Made by a program: the position numbers and the translations under genes. DNA of 64,000 nt from CAVQAH01 sp963784195 (lineage in GTDB: Bacteria; Acidobacteriota; Vicinamibacteria; Vicinamibacterales; 2-12-FULL-66-21), in contig CAWARA010000032.1 in assembly GCA_963784195.1 (NCBI GenBank), forward strand, positions 124,001 to 188,000, in the 5' to 3' direction. The notes under the pieces are model-generated. The model saw only the letters and a list, made by a program, of their open reading frames with translations, ran no database searches and had not been told where the DNA came from. Below, in pieces: positions 55,130 to 64,000 of this stretch. The first letter of the stretch is position 1; each line of letters starts with the position of its first letter.

Positions 55130-56195
55130 TCACCGATCGGCGCTGACGGCGCGCGGAGCCCATCCATTGTCCTGCCCGGCTCCCAGGATCAACCGCACGA
55201 CCGCGTCGTAACTCGCAATCCCTTCCTCGACTCGATTCGCCTTCAGATAGGCATCGTAGGCATCGCGCGCCACGGTCCGAACGATCGGTGTGGACCGCGC
55301 AAGACGTGCGTTGATCGCGGCGAGATCCGCGCGCGGCCCGGGTTGAAGTGGCTCCGCGATCGCTCGCGCGTCGGAGCGAGGGAGGTTTCCGATCACATTA
55401 CTGTAAGTTGCGAGCCAGCCACTGTACCTGAGCGCGCTCGTCACCCTCCAGGCATGTCAACCACGCAAGAAGGCTCGCCTCGGACTCGTCAGCGTACCCG
55501 GCGAGATGCCCCCACTCGTGCGCGAGCACCCACGGCCGCTCGAATGGGAGGACGTCGGGGTTGAGAATGACCTCGAGGAAGAACGGATCGGTCATGCCGT
55601 CGATGGCAGCGCGGCGAAAGTACAGCTCGAGGACCGATCGCTTCGGCACGCCGGGAGTTGCGAAGCGGGACGCGCCGAGCCGTTGCTGGGCCGCTACAAA
55701 CGCCTGCTCGAGCGTCCGCTTCGTCGGTGCGTCAGCATGCGCGGCGCCATGAAGCTCGTTGAGACGCTGAACCGACGCCCGCGCGAGGTCACGGGCAGCA
55801 TCCGGTGTGACGCGTGATTCCGCGTAGTCGACCTTGCGCTCGAGCGGAACACGCCGATAGTTCAGGCCCCAGGCGAACAGAAATGCCAGATACACGCAGG
55901 CGGCCAGGACGACGAGATCCCTGAGCGCTGTTGCGGCGGTGCGCAGGAACCCGGTCTGCCGCCGCCGGCGAACACGCCTGACGACCGAGACGATCGCCAC
56001 GACTGCCACGACCGCGATGAGCACGTCGAAGAGGGCCACGCCAACGGCATTCCCCGCCGTCGTCATCCGTGTCTGGAACCTCGGATAGATACCGTTCGAA
56101 TACCAGCGTTCGATCCACGACGCGGGAAGTGGCAGGAGCGCGGCGGCAGCAGCCGCCAGGACGACCGCGGACCGTCCGGCGGCGCGGATGCTCAT
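55130..56195 (-). CDS. DUF3810-like membrane metallopeptidase (frameshifted)
   Basis: About 354 residues after repair. ATG at 56195 overlaps the NADH dehydrogenase stop (ATGA). Two N-terminal membrane segments flank RWYSNGIYPRFQTRM; a third is LVVLAACVYLAFLFAWGLNY. The soluble part carries LAHEWGHLAGYADESEASLL, with HEWGH as a zinc-binding HExxH motif and a downstream acidic residue, as in the DUF3810 family. The first frame ends at LARNLQ, but the family sequence continues YSGWLATYSNVIGNLPRSD in another frame; deleting one G near 55425-55428 joins ERAQ to YSGWL. Span is 3n+1. Substrate unknown. Confidence 0.83.
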
Positions 56196-57501
56196 TTCGG
56201 CCGGGCTTGTGAGTCCGGTGCGGCGGCCGTCGTGTCGGTGTGGCCGGTGATCAGCCGGATCGCGCGCTGGTAACTGAAGTACAGACCAGGCCCACTGCAC
56301 CATCACCACGATGCGATTCCGGAATCCGATCAGGTTGAAGATGTGCACGACCAGCCACGCGAGCCATCCGATGTAGCCCGTGAGCGTGAACCAACCGAAA
56401 TCGGCGACGGCGGCGGCCCGGCCGATCGTGGCCATGTCGCCGAGATTCTTGTACGCGAACGGCTCGTACGGCTGTTTCTCGATCGCTCGCCCGATATTCC
56501 TCGCCGCGTGCTTCCCCATCTGAATGGCCACCTGGGCCACACCTGGCAACGGCTTGCCTTGCGCGCCTTTCAGCGAGGAAAGGTCGCCGATGACGAACAC
56601 GTTCGAGTGGCCGGGGATCGTCAGGTCCTGGTTGATCAGCACGCGGCCCGCGCGATCGCGCGGCACATCGAGCGTCGCGCCAAGCGGCGAGGCCGCGACC
56701 CCGGCCGCCCAGAGAATCGTTTCGGCTTCGATGACCTCCGTCCCGACCGTGACCTGATGATCGTTGACGTTGGTGACGCTGGATCCCGTCCGAACCTCGA
56801 CTCCAAGCCGTTCGAGATCGCGCCGGGCCGCATCACGCAGAGGCTCGGGGTAATTACTGAGCACCGACGGTCCGGCCTCGATGAGCATGACGCGCGCTGA
56901 ACTGGGATCGATATGCCGGAAGTCCTTCGGTAAGGAGTGCCGCGAAATCTCGGCGATGGCACCGGCCAGTTCGACGCCGGTCGGACCGCCTCCGACGACG
57001 ACGAAGTTGAGGAGCCGGCGGCGCCGCTTGAGAATCGTCTCCTTTTCAGCGAGCTCGAACGTCATCAGCACGCGCCGGCGGATCTCGAGCGCATCCTCCA
57101 GCGTTTTGAGAGCCGGGCGCGACGGGCCTCCACTCGTCATGGCCGAAGTACGCGTGCGTGGATCCGGTGGCGACGATCAGGTAGTCGTATCCGATTTCGC
57201 CATCCGCCAACACTACCGTTCGCGTAGCTGTGTTGATAGCCGTCGCCTCGGCCAGCAATACATCGACGTTGCGCTGCCGCCGCAGAATCCACCGGATCGG
57301 CGACGCGATATCGCCTGGCGATAGCGCAGCCATCGCGACCTGATAGAGCAGCGGCTGAAACAGGTGGTGATTGCGGCGGTCGATCAGGGTGACCTGTACA
57401 GGCGCCCTGCTCAGCGCCCGCGCAGCATAGAGCCCACCGAATCCGCCACCGATGATGACTACGTGAGGCCGCGTCGTGGCTGGCCCGTCTGAATCGCTCA
57501 T
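56192..57501 (-). CDS. ndh: Type II NADH dehydrogenase (two frameshifts)
   Basis: About 435 residues after repair; ATG at 57501 with GAGCAGG upstream. FAD-binding VVIIGGGFGGLYAARAL, then LLYQVAMAALSPGDIASPIR; the NAD-binding loop is VVVGGGPTGVELAGAIAEI, followed by WAAGVAASPLG and GDLSSLKGAQGKPLPGVAQ. A C-terminal membrane-binding part is GFRNRIVVMVQWAW. First break near 57114-57120: HDEWRPVAP joins ALKTLEDALEIRRR after removing one base. Second near 56277-56287: VQWAWS joins YFSYQRAIRLITGHTD and a TGA at 56194. Span 3n+2 fits two extra bases. Oxidises NADH to reduce quinone without pumping protons. Confidence 0.9.
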
Positions 57502-57653
57502 CCTGCTCGAAGTTAACACGTACAGGGATGCACACGCTGTTTGAAGATGCTGTTTAGCGTTCCACGTTCCGCTCCAGATGAAACGGACGCCTGCGGAGCT
57601 CGTACGCGGTTGGACGACGACTGACGGCATGATGCGACACTCAGGAACGTTCG

Positions 57654-57722
57654 CGACGATCACGACTGACGCCTCGTGTGCACATCGTGACGTAGCGAAC
57701 GTCGCGGCGATCGTGATCGTCG
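57654..57722. repeat. Inverted repeat in leader of NADH dehydrogenase
   Basis: CGACGATCACGA (57654-57665) and TCGTGATCGTCG (57711-57722) are perfectly complementary, with a 45-base loop holding smaller stems. It lies in the 281-base gap (57502-57782) between the TPR-CHAT stop and the NADH dehydrogenase start. It could end the upstream transcript or be a leader structure; nothing else stands out in the gap. Confidence 0.5.
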
Positions 57723-57782
57723 ACAGTGATCGTCACGGTCAAGCTTCTGGAGTCACGGACTTGACTCGCCTGACCCTCGGCC

Positions 57783-60700
57783 CTACCGACCAATCAGCAC
57801 CCAACCAGCCCAGTGGTGGGGCGCGATTGTCGCATCGGAGCGCCTGATCGACTCCTGCGCCGCGCGGAACGCCGAGGGTGGAGTCTCGCCGCCCTGCAGA
57901 CCGCGGTGGAACGCCGCAAGAAACCGATCCGAGACAGAGGCGTCCGCCGGCCAGCGTGACAAGAGAAGGTATGGCACCCCTGCCGCGCGCCACGCCCAGT
58001 AGATCAACACTGTGTCGTCGGCCGCGTCCCGCATGGACATCGCCGATCCATCGGAGAGGACGGCGACGCGGGCGGCGAGAGACAGGTTCATGATCTCGCG
58101 CGCATCGAGGCTTCCGTCCTTCAGCGGGTCAGGCGCGGATGCCGGTGCCTCCTCGGCCTTGTCGGGTCCAGGTTTTTCGTCCGCGAGCAGGAGCGGCGAA
58201 AACAGCGGGCTCGCGCCGCTGATCCTGAACGGTGCGGCGATATGAATCGTCTGCGCCCTCGGCAGCAGCTCGCGCATGATGGACTCCGGCAACTCCGGAC
58301 CACGAACCGCCGTCAGCCGTGCGGCGTCGACCACGTCGGCGATCGACTTCATTTCGCGGTCAGCGGTCTCCGCCGGCCGGAGCGTCCACCCCGGCGCCAT
58401 CCTTGCGACCCGATCGCGCATCGCCGTCGCGATGTCGGGGGCACCCGCAAGCAGCACGCCTGTCGCATCCGCCGCGGCCGGCTCGGTCCTCTGCGGTGCC
58501 CGAATCAATGCGGTGGCCGATGGCGCGTACGACACGCTCCTGCCGGTCCCCACGAAACCAGAGCCAGCCGGTAACGCCTCGAACGGCACGCGCCAGAGAA
58601 TCTCGTGCGGGATCAGCAGCAGCCGCTTCGCATCCTGGGCGACCCTCGCGAGCGGTGTGACGATCGGCCCCAGCGACTCGTTCGAGATCTTTCGCCATCC
58701 GTCGGAGGCGCGAAGATTGTCGAGCGTCATCAGCTTCGCGATCGCATCGGCCAACGCCTGCCGCTTCATGGCGTGGGTAACAGCGGTGAACTCCGGCCCG
58801 TTGTCACCGATCCGCGCGGATACGAACAGGACATCCTCCTCGTCGACCACGAACTCCACCAACGCATCGTCAGGCGTCTCGAGGATCGACTGCAGATTCC
58901 GCGCGGACCACAGGGGTCATGAGTCCGCGCCAGGTTTTCAGATCCGGCAGGCGCGCGAAGAGTCGCGCCTGCTGTGCCGCCCGTTGCGCCTCGGCCTTCT
59001 TGATCGTTTCGTCGAGCTTCGCGATCCGCGCCGCGTCCGGCTTTGGCAGGCTGCGCTCGCGCGTCAACTGCGCGTGCAACGAGACCAGCTCGACCGAGAG
59101 GGCGCGCTCCTCTTCTTTTTCCGCGTCCGTCATGCCGCGGGAAATCTCGCGCTCCGCCGGCGCCAGGAGCACACGCAGCGTGTGCGCGCGCATCTGCTCT
59201 ACGGCTTCGAATGCCGCCGCCGGATCGCCAGCCTCGGCGTGAAGCACCGCAAGCAGCGCGAAAATGGCCGAACTGTCGCGCGCAACCGGCGCTGCCGGCC
59301 GCACGAGGGCAGCCGCAACGAGCCGGTCGAGCGCGGTGCGCGCCGCGTTTGCGGCCGCGAGCGCGGCCGGCTTGTCGCTCATCTTCCGGAGTGCTCGTGC
59401 CTCCGACACGAGCGCGCGCCACAGCACGTCATCGTTGCCGATCGCGACGGCGCGCTGATGCGCGCTGACGCCTGCCTGGAGCGCTGCCTTGTAGTCGAGA
59501 TTCCCGGCGAGGGCCTGAGAGAGCCCGATCTCGGCGCGGGCCGCCTGTTCGGGGCGCCGTAGCACGACGAACGCGTCGATCGCCCGCTTGTACGAAGCGA
59601 TCGCCTCGACAAACTTCTCCTGCGCCGTTTGCGCGAAGCCCACACCGACCTGTCCGGCGGCAACACACTCCTGGTCCGAGACCACGACGCAGCTGTCGAT
59701 GCCCTTTCGGTATTCGGACTCGGCCATCGGGTAGCGCCCGGCGACGAGATCCGTCAGCGCGACCGCCTGCCACACCCGGCCGACGTTCGCCGCATCTTTC
59801 ATCGCCTCGAAGTGTCCACGGCTGTCGTCGAACGTCTTGCGCGCGGTGTCGAGATTGCCCAATCGGAAATGCACCTCACCGATGTTGAGCATCGCGCTGC
59901 CCTGAGCGGTCCGGTCGCCGCGTGCCACGCCCTCCGCGAGCACACCTTCGAATGCCTCCAGTGCTCCCGCGTAGTCGCCTCGAACCATGAAGATGCGGCC
60001 AAGGCCTTCCAGGGCGCTCGCCTCGCCGTGGGTGTTGAAGAGCTTGCGGTTCAAGTCGCGGCTGCGGCGGTAATCGGCCGTCGCCGCATCGAAGTCGCCC
60101 TGTAAGTAGAGGACGTTGCCCGTGCTGATGAGCGTGGTCGCGATACCGGGCTCATCACCACGCCGTTCCTGAATCGCAAGCGCCTCGCGATACGCCGTCA
60201 GCGCGGGTCCGTACTCGGCGAGGCTGTACCTCATCGTCGCTGTGCCGCCGAGCGCTGCGGCAATGCCTTCGTCGTTGCCGAGCTCGCGCTCGATGGTCAG
60301 GCGCTGCCGAAACGCCTCGAGGGCTGCCGGAAAGTTGCGCTGGAAGTAGTACGAGTTCCCGATGTTCTGCAGCGCCTCACCTTCGTACTTTCGATTGCCG
60401 GCGTATCGAGCGACCTCGAGCATGCGCGAGTAGACGACGAGCGCCGCCGCATGCTTGCCCTCCTGGGCAAGCCCGCCGCCGCGGCGCGCGATCGACAGGA
60501 ACAGCCGATCGTCGAGCAGATCGGGCTCGGCGGCCAGCAGCTTCTGACGTTCGTCGACGCTTTGGGAGTCGATGATCGCTGCGGCCAGATCGTCGGACAC
60601 CGGACCTTCGCGAACCAGTTTCCATTCACCAGCCTCCATCACGTAATTCAGGCTGATGAGCATGTTCGTTCGACGGTTCACCGGGGGACGGCCCGGAATC

Positions 60701-61113
60701 AACGTCTCGGTCCTCTGCCGGACCGCAGAGACGCGAACGCGCGTCAGCTCGCCGAAGACCATCGACTTCACGACGACGATGTCGGAGAAGAGGTCGTCGC
60801 CGGCGTTGAACACGAACTTCAGTTGCTCGACCGTAGGCCGCGACGCCTTGGGCGACCACAGCGACAGGTAACCTTCGACATCCTCGGCTTGCTGCGTCGA
60901 GAAATAACGGTCGACGGCGGTACGGAGTGCGGGGTCGAGCAAGTCCTGGCGAACGTCACCAGCCCCCAGGCAGAAGAGGATGAACAAGGTACCACGTGCG
61001 ACGTGCCAAGTGCGACGTGCGACGTGCTCTGTGCGACGTGCGAGGTGCCACGTGCGACGTGCGAGATGCGCACGTCCGCACGTCCGCACGTCGTTCGTCC
61101 GCACGTTGTTCAT
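57783..61113 (-). CDS. TPR-CHAT protein with degenerate CHAT active site (frameshifted)
   Basis: About 1109 residues after repair. ATG at 61113 overlaps the TonB stop (ATGA). The N-terminal 40 or so residues are encoded by a heptad DNA array and read as a Arg/His-rich heptapeptide repeat. A long run of TPRs follows (for example EGEALQNIGNSYYFQRNFP, ALEGLGRIFMVRGDYAGAL, IGEVHFRLGNLDTARKTF), then a coiled coil and a C-terminal CHAT domain. Break near 58894-58899: TPVVRAE joins LQSILETPDDALVEF after removing one base; span 3n+1. In the CHAT domain the usual LSACxTG cysteine loop reads AVLSDGSAMSM, so the catalytic Cys is missing; the His region reads HIAAPF. It may act as a scaffold rather than a protease. 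Confidence 0.85.
60994..61090. repeat. Array of 11 ACGTGCG heptamers plus GCACGTCC octamers
   Basis: Eleven consecutive heptamers (60994-61070), mostly ACGTGCG or ACGTGCC, then two to three CACGTCCG octamers that are partly complementary to the heptamers and could fold back. It lies inside the first codons of the TPR-CHAT gene, where three 7-bp units make seven codons; the protein reads HLARRTW, HLARRTE, HVARRTW, HVARGTL. Confidence 0.85.
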
Positions 61114-61835
61114 TGAAGAGTGAAACGAACCGTGACCGTCATCAGGATGGGAATGGGCACGTTGTTCAACAGCGTCGGAGTATAGCGCCACCGTTTTACC
61201 GCGGCCAACGCGGCCTCGTCGAGCAGCGGCTCCGACCTCAGGACGCGCATGCGCGAGACTGCGCCTGACTCGTCTATGACCACTTCGAGAATCACCGTGC
61301 CTTCTTTGCGCGCGTTGATCGCAATCGTCGGATACACGGGAGCCACGTCGAACACCTTCTTGGGCTCGCGGATGTTGCCGCCAGGCCTGCGAGGTTCGGG
61401 TGCCGGCGGTGGTGGTGGCGGCGGAGGGCCAAAGTCGACCGCCGTGCCGATTCCCGGGCCCGCGCCTGGCGGTCCGAATCCGAATGGCAGAGCGCCTGGC
61501 ACGACCGGGCCGACGGGTCCCGGCGGAGTTGGCTCCTCCTCGCTGATCACCGGCGGCGCTTGTGTGGGCGCCGCGGCTGGACTGGACACCTGTGCGTTCG
61601 CTGGTCGCTGCACGGCAGGTTCCGGCGGCAATGGTGCCGGAACGATCTGCATCATCTCGAGAGACGGCCGCATCGGTGTGGGCAATTCCACCTCTGCGGC
61701 GAGCGGAATGATCAGGAAGCCGGCACCAGCCAGCGCGTGCGCCGCGATCGACAGCGGCAGGATGGAGAGGCGGCGACGCGCGCGGCCCGGCGCGTCACCA
61801 GTACGAAATACATCGCCGAGAAGTTCCTGGGGCAT
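61110..61835 (-). CDS. TonB family energy-transducing protein
   Basis: 241 residues: cytoplasmic N-terminus, one membrane helix (LSIAAHALAGAGFLIIPLA), a long Pro-rich periplasmic spacer (including a run of eight Pro) and a C-terminal TonB domain: VFDVAPVYPTIAINARKEGT, VILEVVIDESGAVSRMRVL, LLDEAALAAVKRWRYTP. Couples proton-motive force to outer-membrane receptors, but stand-alone TonB paralogs may have other roles. An AAGGAGC Shine-Dalgarno precedes it. Coupled to the TPR-CHAT gene by ATGA overlap and downstream of a Yip1 gene; no ExbBD genes are adjacent. Confidence 0.9.
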   Translation of the reverse strand: MPQELLGDVFRTGDAPGRARRRLSILPLSIAAHALAGAGFLIIPLAAEVELPTPMRPSLEMMQIVPAPLPPEPAVQRPANAQVSSPAAAPTQAPPVISEEEPTPPGPVGPVVPGALPFGFGPPGAGPGIGTAVDFGPPPPPPPPAPEPRRPGGNIREPKKVFDVAPVYPTIAINARKEGTVILEVVIDESGAVSRMRVLRSEPLLDEAALAAVKRWRYTPTLLNNVPIPILMTVTVRFTLQ

Positions 61836-61864
61836 CGGGAAGCTCCTTTGACTCTCCCCGACAT

Positions 61865-61884
61865 AGCTCGGAGGATTCCGAGCT
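61865..61884. terminator. Hairpin between Yip1 and TonB genes
   Basis: Perfect 8-bp stem AGCTCGGA / TCCGAGCT with a GGAT loop, about 60 bases past the Yip1 stop and 30 before the TonB start. It may attenuate or protect the transcript; there is no T tract. Confidence 0.4.
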
Positions 61885-61944
61885 CATCGAGGGACGGCGG
61901 CCGCTTTCCCCGACTTAGACACCAGGCCCCAGGGTGGTGTTCCG

Positions 61945-62496
61945 CTACATGTTTCGCAGGAGCGCCGCTCCACCGAAGAGCGCCGCCAGGAAGAAGGTCA
62001 CGCAGATATTCACGATGAAGCCGATGATCACCACGACCACAGCCTTGCCGGTGGTGGAGTAGTCGAGTACTTCGCGTACCGCAATCACCATGGCGGCAAT
62101 CGTCCACACCCAGATCAGGAACATCAGCAGCCACCCGAGCAGCGGAATGATCGTGATGATGGAAAGCAGTCCTGGAGCCGCCGCAAAGCCGATGACCCTG
62201 AATGTTTCGGCGAAGTCCGCTTTGGTCGCTGGATCTGGCATGACCTTCGTTCCAACCAGCCAGACGATCGCCGCCCACACGAGATATCCGATCAGCGCCG
62301 CGATGACACCCCACACGATCGCGCCGAGCCCGCCATACCAGATGTTCGCGATTCCGCTCGACACCGCTGCCAGCGCGATCACGCCGACGGCCTGCCCCAT
62401 CGCCGTGGGGTCGTGCTCGACCTCCTCGAACGAACGAGGATTCAATTGCATTGCGCCGACCACTCGCTCACCGAAGCTTGCCATCTGCGCCTCCAT
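61945..62496 (-). CDS. Yip1-like polytopic membrane protein
   Basis: 183 residues, five hydrophobic segments (VGVIALAAVSSGIANIWYG, LGAIVWGVIAALIGYLVWAA, VIGFAAAPGLLSIITIIPLL, GWLLMFLIWVWTIAAMVIA, AVVVVIIGFIVNICVTFFLAA). The N-terminal MQLNPRSFEEVEHDPTAMGQ and the AAPGLL turn fit the bacterial Yip1-domain group. Function unknown; Yip1 proteins in eukaryotes act in vesicle traffic, but bacterial members are uncharacterised. Upstream of the TonB and TPR-CHAT genes on the same strand; divergent from the VanX-type gene. Confidence 0.82.
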   Translation of the reverse strand: MEAQMASFGERVVGAMQLNPRSFEEVEHDPTAMGQAVGVIALAAVSSGIANIWYGGLGAIVWGVIAALIGYLVWAAIVWLVGTKVMPDPATKADFAETFRVIGFAAAPGLLSIITIIPLLGWLLMFLIWVWTIAAMVIAVREVLDYSTTGKAVVVVIIGFIVNICVTFFLAALFGGAALLRNM

Positions 62497-62553
62497 CCTG
62501 ATCCCAGCGATCAGGTTCCCGTCCGGACCCTGGGACGCGCAGATTCTAGCAGA

Positions 62554-62611
62554 CGGGGGTTCACACGAGGGTTCATACGAGGGTTCATACGGGGGTTCAC
62601 ACGAGGGTTCA
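62554..62611. repeat. Tandem 12-bp repeats GGGTTCAYACGA
   Basis: Five units (ACACGA or ATACGA or ATACGG endings) between the divergent Yip1 and VanX-type genes. The unit matches the degenerate copies at 49673-49715. Confidence 0.85.
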
Positions 62612-62636
62612 GGCCACGCGCGATAGAATTCGAGCT

Positions 62637-63293
62637 ATGCGCGTTGTCATTGCTCTGGTCCTCACCATCGCGTCGGCGCTTTACCAGCAGGCTCCACCAA
62701 GGGAAGCGGGTCCGTTTCGGACGCCGGATCTCGTCGAACTGACGGCGATCGAACCCTCCATCAAGCTCGATATCCGCTACGCCACGGCCAACAATCTTGC
62801 CGGCAAGCCGGTCTACACCGAGGCCCGCGCGTTCCTGCAACGTCCGGCCGCGGAGGCGCTCGCGCGGGCGCATCGGGCGCTCAAACCGCGTGGATTCGGG
62901 CTCCTGGTTTTCGACGGCTACCGTCCGTGGCGGGTGACGAAGCTGTTCTGGGATGTCACTCCGCCCGAGAAGCGGGAATTCGTGGCGGATCCGGCGCAGG
63001 GGTCGAAGCACAATCGCGGGTGCGCCGTCGATCTGTCGATGTACGACCTGAAGACGGGGCGCGAGGTCGAGATGCCAAGCGCGTACGACGAGATGTCGCC
63101 GCGCGCGTACCCGGATTACGCCGGCGGTCAGGCCGACGCCCGTGAGCGCCGCGATCTGCTGCGGCGCGCAATGGAGGCCGAGGGATTCATCGTCGAACCG
63201 AACGAGTGGTGGCACTTCAACTACAAGGACTGGAAGGCCTACCCGATCCTCGACATCGCGTTCAGCGAGATAAAGGCTGTCGCGCCCAGGTAA
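62637..63293 (+). CDS. D-Ala-D-Ala dipeptidase, VanX/DdpX family (M15D)
   Basis: 218 residues with a signal peptide (VVIALVLTIASALYQQ). The M15D zinc peptidase motifs are all present: FDGYRPW (catalytic Arg), SKHNRGCAVDLS (SxHxxGxAxD with His and Asp zinc ligands) and EPNEWWHFN (catalytic Glu and third ligand His). Hydrolyses D-Ala-D-Ala dipeptides. With no vanH/vanA genes nearby, it more likely recycles peptidoglycan D-Ala-D-Ala, like DdpX, than confers glycopeptide resistance. It is followed 15 bases later by an ammonia-lyase gene. Confidence 0.92.
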   Translation: MRVVIALVLTIASALYQQAPPREAGPFRTPDLVELTAIEPSIKLDIRYATANNLAGKPVYTEARAFLQRPAAEALARAHRALKPRGFGLLVFDGYRPWRVTKLFWDVTPPEKREFVADPAQGSKHNRGCAVDLSMYDLKTGREVEMPSAYDEMSPRAYPDYAGGQADARERRDLLRRAMEAEGFIVEPNEWWHFNYKDWKAYPILDIAFSEIKAVAPR

Positions 63294-63308
63294 GCGGCCG
63301 CTCGAGCG

Positions 63309-64000
63309 ATGCAAGCCATTCTGAATCAATCGGTCCGGAGGGATCCGGGCTATCGCGGACTCTTCGATGCGGCTGAATACGAGCGCGTTGAACAGTTCTA
63401 CACGGCGCATCCCGATCTGAAGCCCACGCCTCTCCGCTCGTTGCCCGCGCTGGCTGCCCGTCTCGGCCTGGGTGAGGTTCTGGTCAAAGACGAATCGAGA
63501 CGCTGGGGTGTCGAAGCCTTCAAGATTGCCGGCGTTCGATACGCCGTCGAGCAGCTCGACACTCACACGCTGAAGCAGGGGCTCGCCTGCGCGACGGCGG
63601 GAAACCATGGCCGCGCCGTCGCCCGCGCCGCTCGCGATCTTGGCGTGCCATGCACGGTGTTCCTGCCAGCCGCGCGACCCGATGCTCACGCCACCGAACG
63701 CGCGACTCGCGCGGCTCGAGTCTCCGCCATGCGCGAGGACCGTGCCACGGTAATCGAAACAACCGGTTCGTACGAGGAAGCGGTCGGGCTCGCCGCCGCT
63801 CACGGGGACAAGACGGGCGCCACGGTGGTCTCGGACACCGCATGGCCGGGATACGAGCGCATTCCTCGCCTGATCATGAGCGGCTACACACGCCTGTTCG
63901 ACGAAGCCGCTTTCAACTGGTCCGCACCACCCGACATCGTCATCGTTCAGGGTGGTGTCGGGGGTCTCGTATGTGCCGCCGCGAACTGGTTCGCGTTTCG
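63309..64000 (+). CDS. dpaL: Diaminopropionate ammonia-lyase (3' partial)
   Basis: PLP enzyme running off the window end; 230 residues visible. Fold II PLP-binding Lys in RRWGVEAFKIAGVRYA, TAGNHGRAVARAARDLGV, the signature VVSDTAWPGYERIPRLIMSGY shared by DpaL enzymes, and a phosphate-binding glycine loop QGGVGGLV. It should convert 2,3-diaminopropionate to pyruvate and ammonia. Threonine-synthase-like paralogs are the alternative, but the DTAWPGYE segment argues for DpaL. Located directly after a D-Ala-D-Ala dipeptidase, suggesting use of amino acids from the cell wall or from D-amino acid pools. Confidence 0.85.
   Translation, partial: MQAILNQSVRRDPGYRGLFDAAEYERVEQFYTAHPDLKPTPLRSLPALAARLGLGEVLVKDESRRWGVEAFKIAGVRYAVEQLDTHTLKQGLACATAGNHGRAVARAARDLGVPCTVFLPAARPDAHATERATRAARVSAMREDRATVIETTGSYEEAVGLAAAHGDKTGATVVSDTAWPGYERIPRLIMSGYTRLFDEAAFNWSAPPDIVIVQGGVGGLVCAAANWFAF

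Noticed and set aside
54508..55167. Start of topoisomerase IB at the first in-frame ATG (55167)
   Set aside because: That would add about 120 low-complexity residues antisense to the zinc-ribbon gene; GTG at 54807 or 54798 sits right before the conserved N-terminus.
58276..59562. 428-codon open frame on the plus strand
   Set aside because: Antisense to the TPR-CHAT gene; the minus-strand product has clear TPR and CHAT features.
62511..63803. 430-codon open frame on the minus strand
   Set aside because: It lies antisense to the VanX-type and DpaL genes, which have full family motifs; long antisense frames are common at this GC content.

Overview
The window is about 64 kb of gene-dense, high-GC DNA. 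Three full-length ABC permeases of the ADOP type (Acidobacterial Duplicated Orphan Permease), one behind a PadR regulator, point to Acidobacteriota. So do the many secreted peptidases and beta-propellers and the large PAS/GAF sensor kinases. A Vicinamibacteria-like soil lineage is the best guess. This is an inference from gene content; there is no rRNA or marker gene to confirm it. I recognise no tRNA, rRNA, CRISPR array, integrase or transposase.

Layout. 0-18 kb: the end of a LolD/MacB-type ATPase; a peptide-binding lipoprotein translationally coupled to a hybrid sensor kinase; a membrane-fused spermidine-synthase-like protein; a PPP-like phosphatase; a prolyl oligopeptidase with a DUF6714-like partner; and a DUF2760-Hsp70-Hsp70 operon. 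18-28 kb: a divergent SDR/TetR pair, a PQQ-type propeller with EF-hands, an SDR-ADOP-sulfatase operon with two small membrane proteins ahead of it, and an HTH regulator overlapping a CPBP protease. 28-44 kb: a VPS10/BNR propeller, an M20 hydrolase, LspA, a PD40 propeller, a B12/radical-SAM enzyme, a MASE1 sensor kinase and a kinase-M23-aminotransferase fusion. 44-50 kb: two convergent ADOP permeases, the second in a PadR operon. 50-58 kb: an Fpg/Nei glycosylase, a GtrA fusion, zinc-ribbon proteins, a DUF4097-like lipoprotein, topoisomerase IB, a DUF3810 protein and a type II NADH dehydrogenase. 58-64 kb: a Yip1-TonB-TPR/CHAT operon, a VanX-type dipeptidase and the start of diaminopropionate ammonia-lyase.

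Intergenic DNA is the most unusual part. Many gaps hold short arrays with a 7-bp period (also 8 and 12 bp), each with its own unit sequence, usually arranged as long hairpins with arms of about 31-36 bp. Two gaps (36227-36509 and 52497-52810) hold elements of about 300 bp with unrelated sequences but the same fold: a long outer stem, then a perfect four-way junction with no unpaired junction bases, flanked by two small hairpins and a 34-36 bp central stem. Mismatches in both tend to be G.U on the plus-strand RNA. I regard these as the best candidates for something undescribed.

At least fourteen single-base indels break otherwise intact genes. Thirteen are an extra base, and nine lie between 51.4 and 58.9 kb. 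This looks more like local sequence error than gene decay. The frameshifted genes are therefore listed as whole CDS with the break position given.
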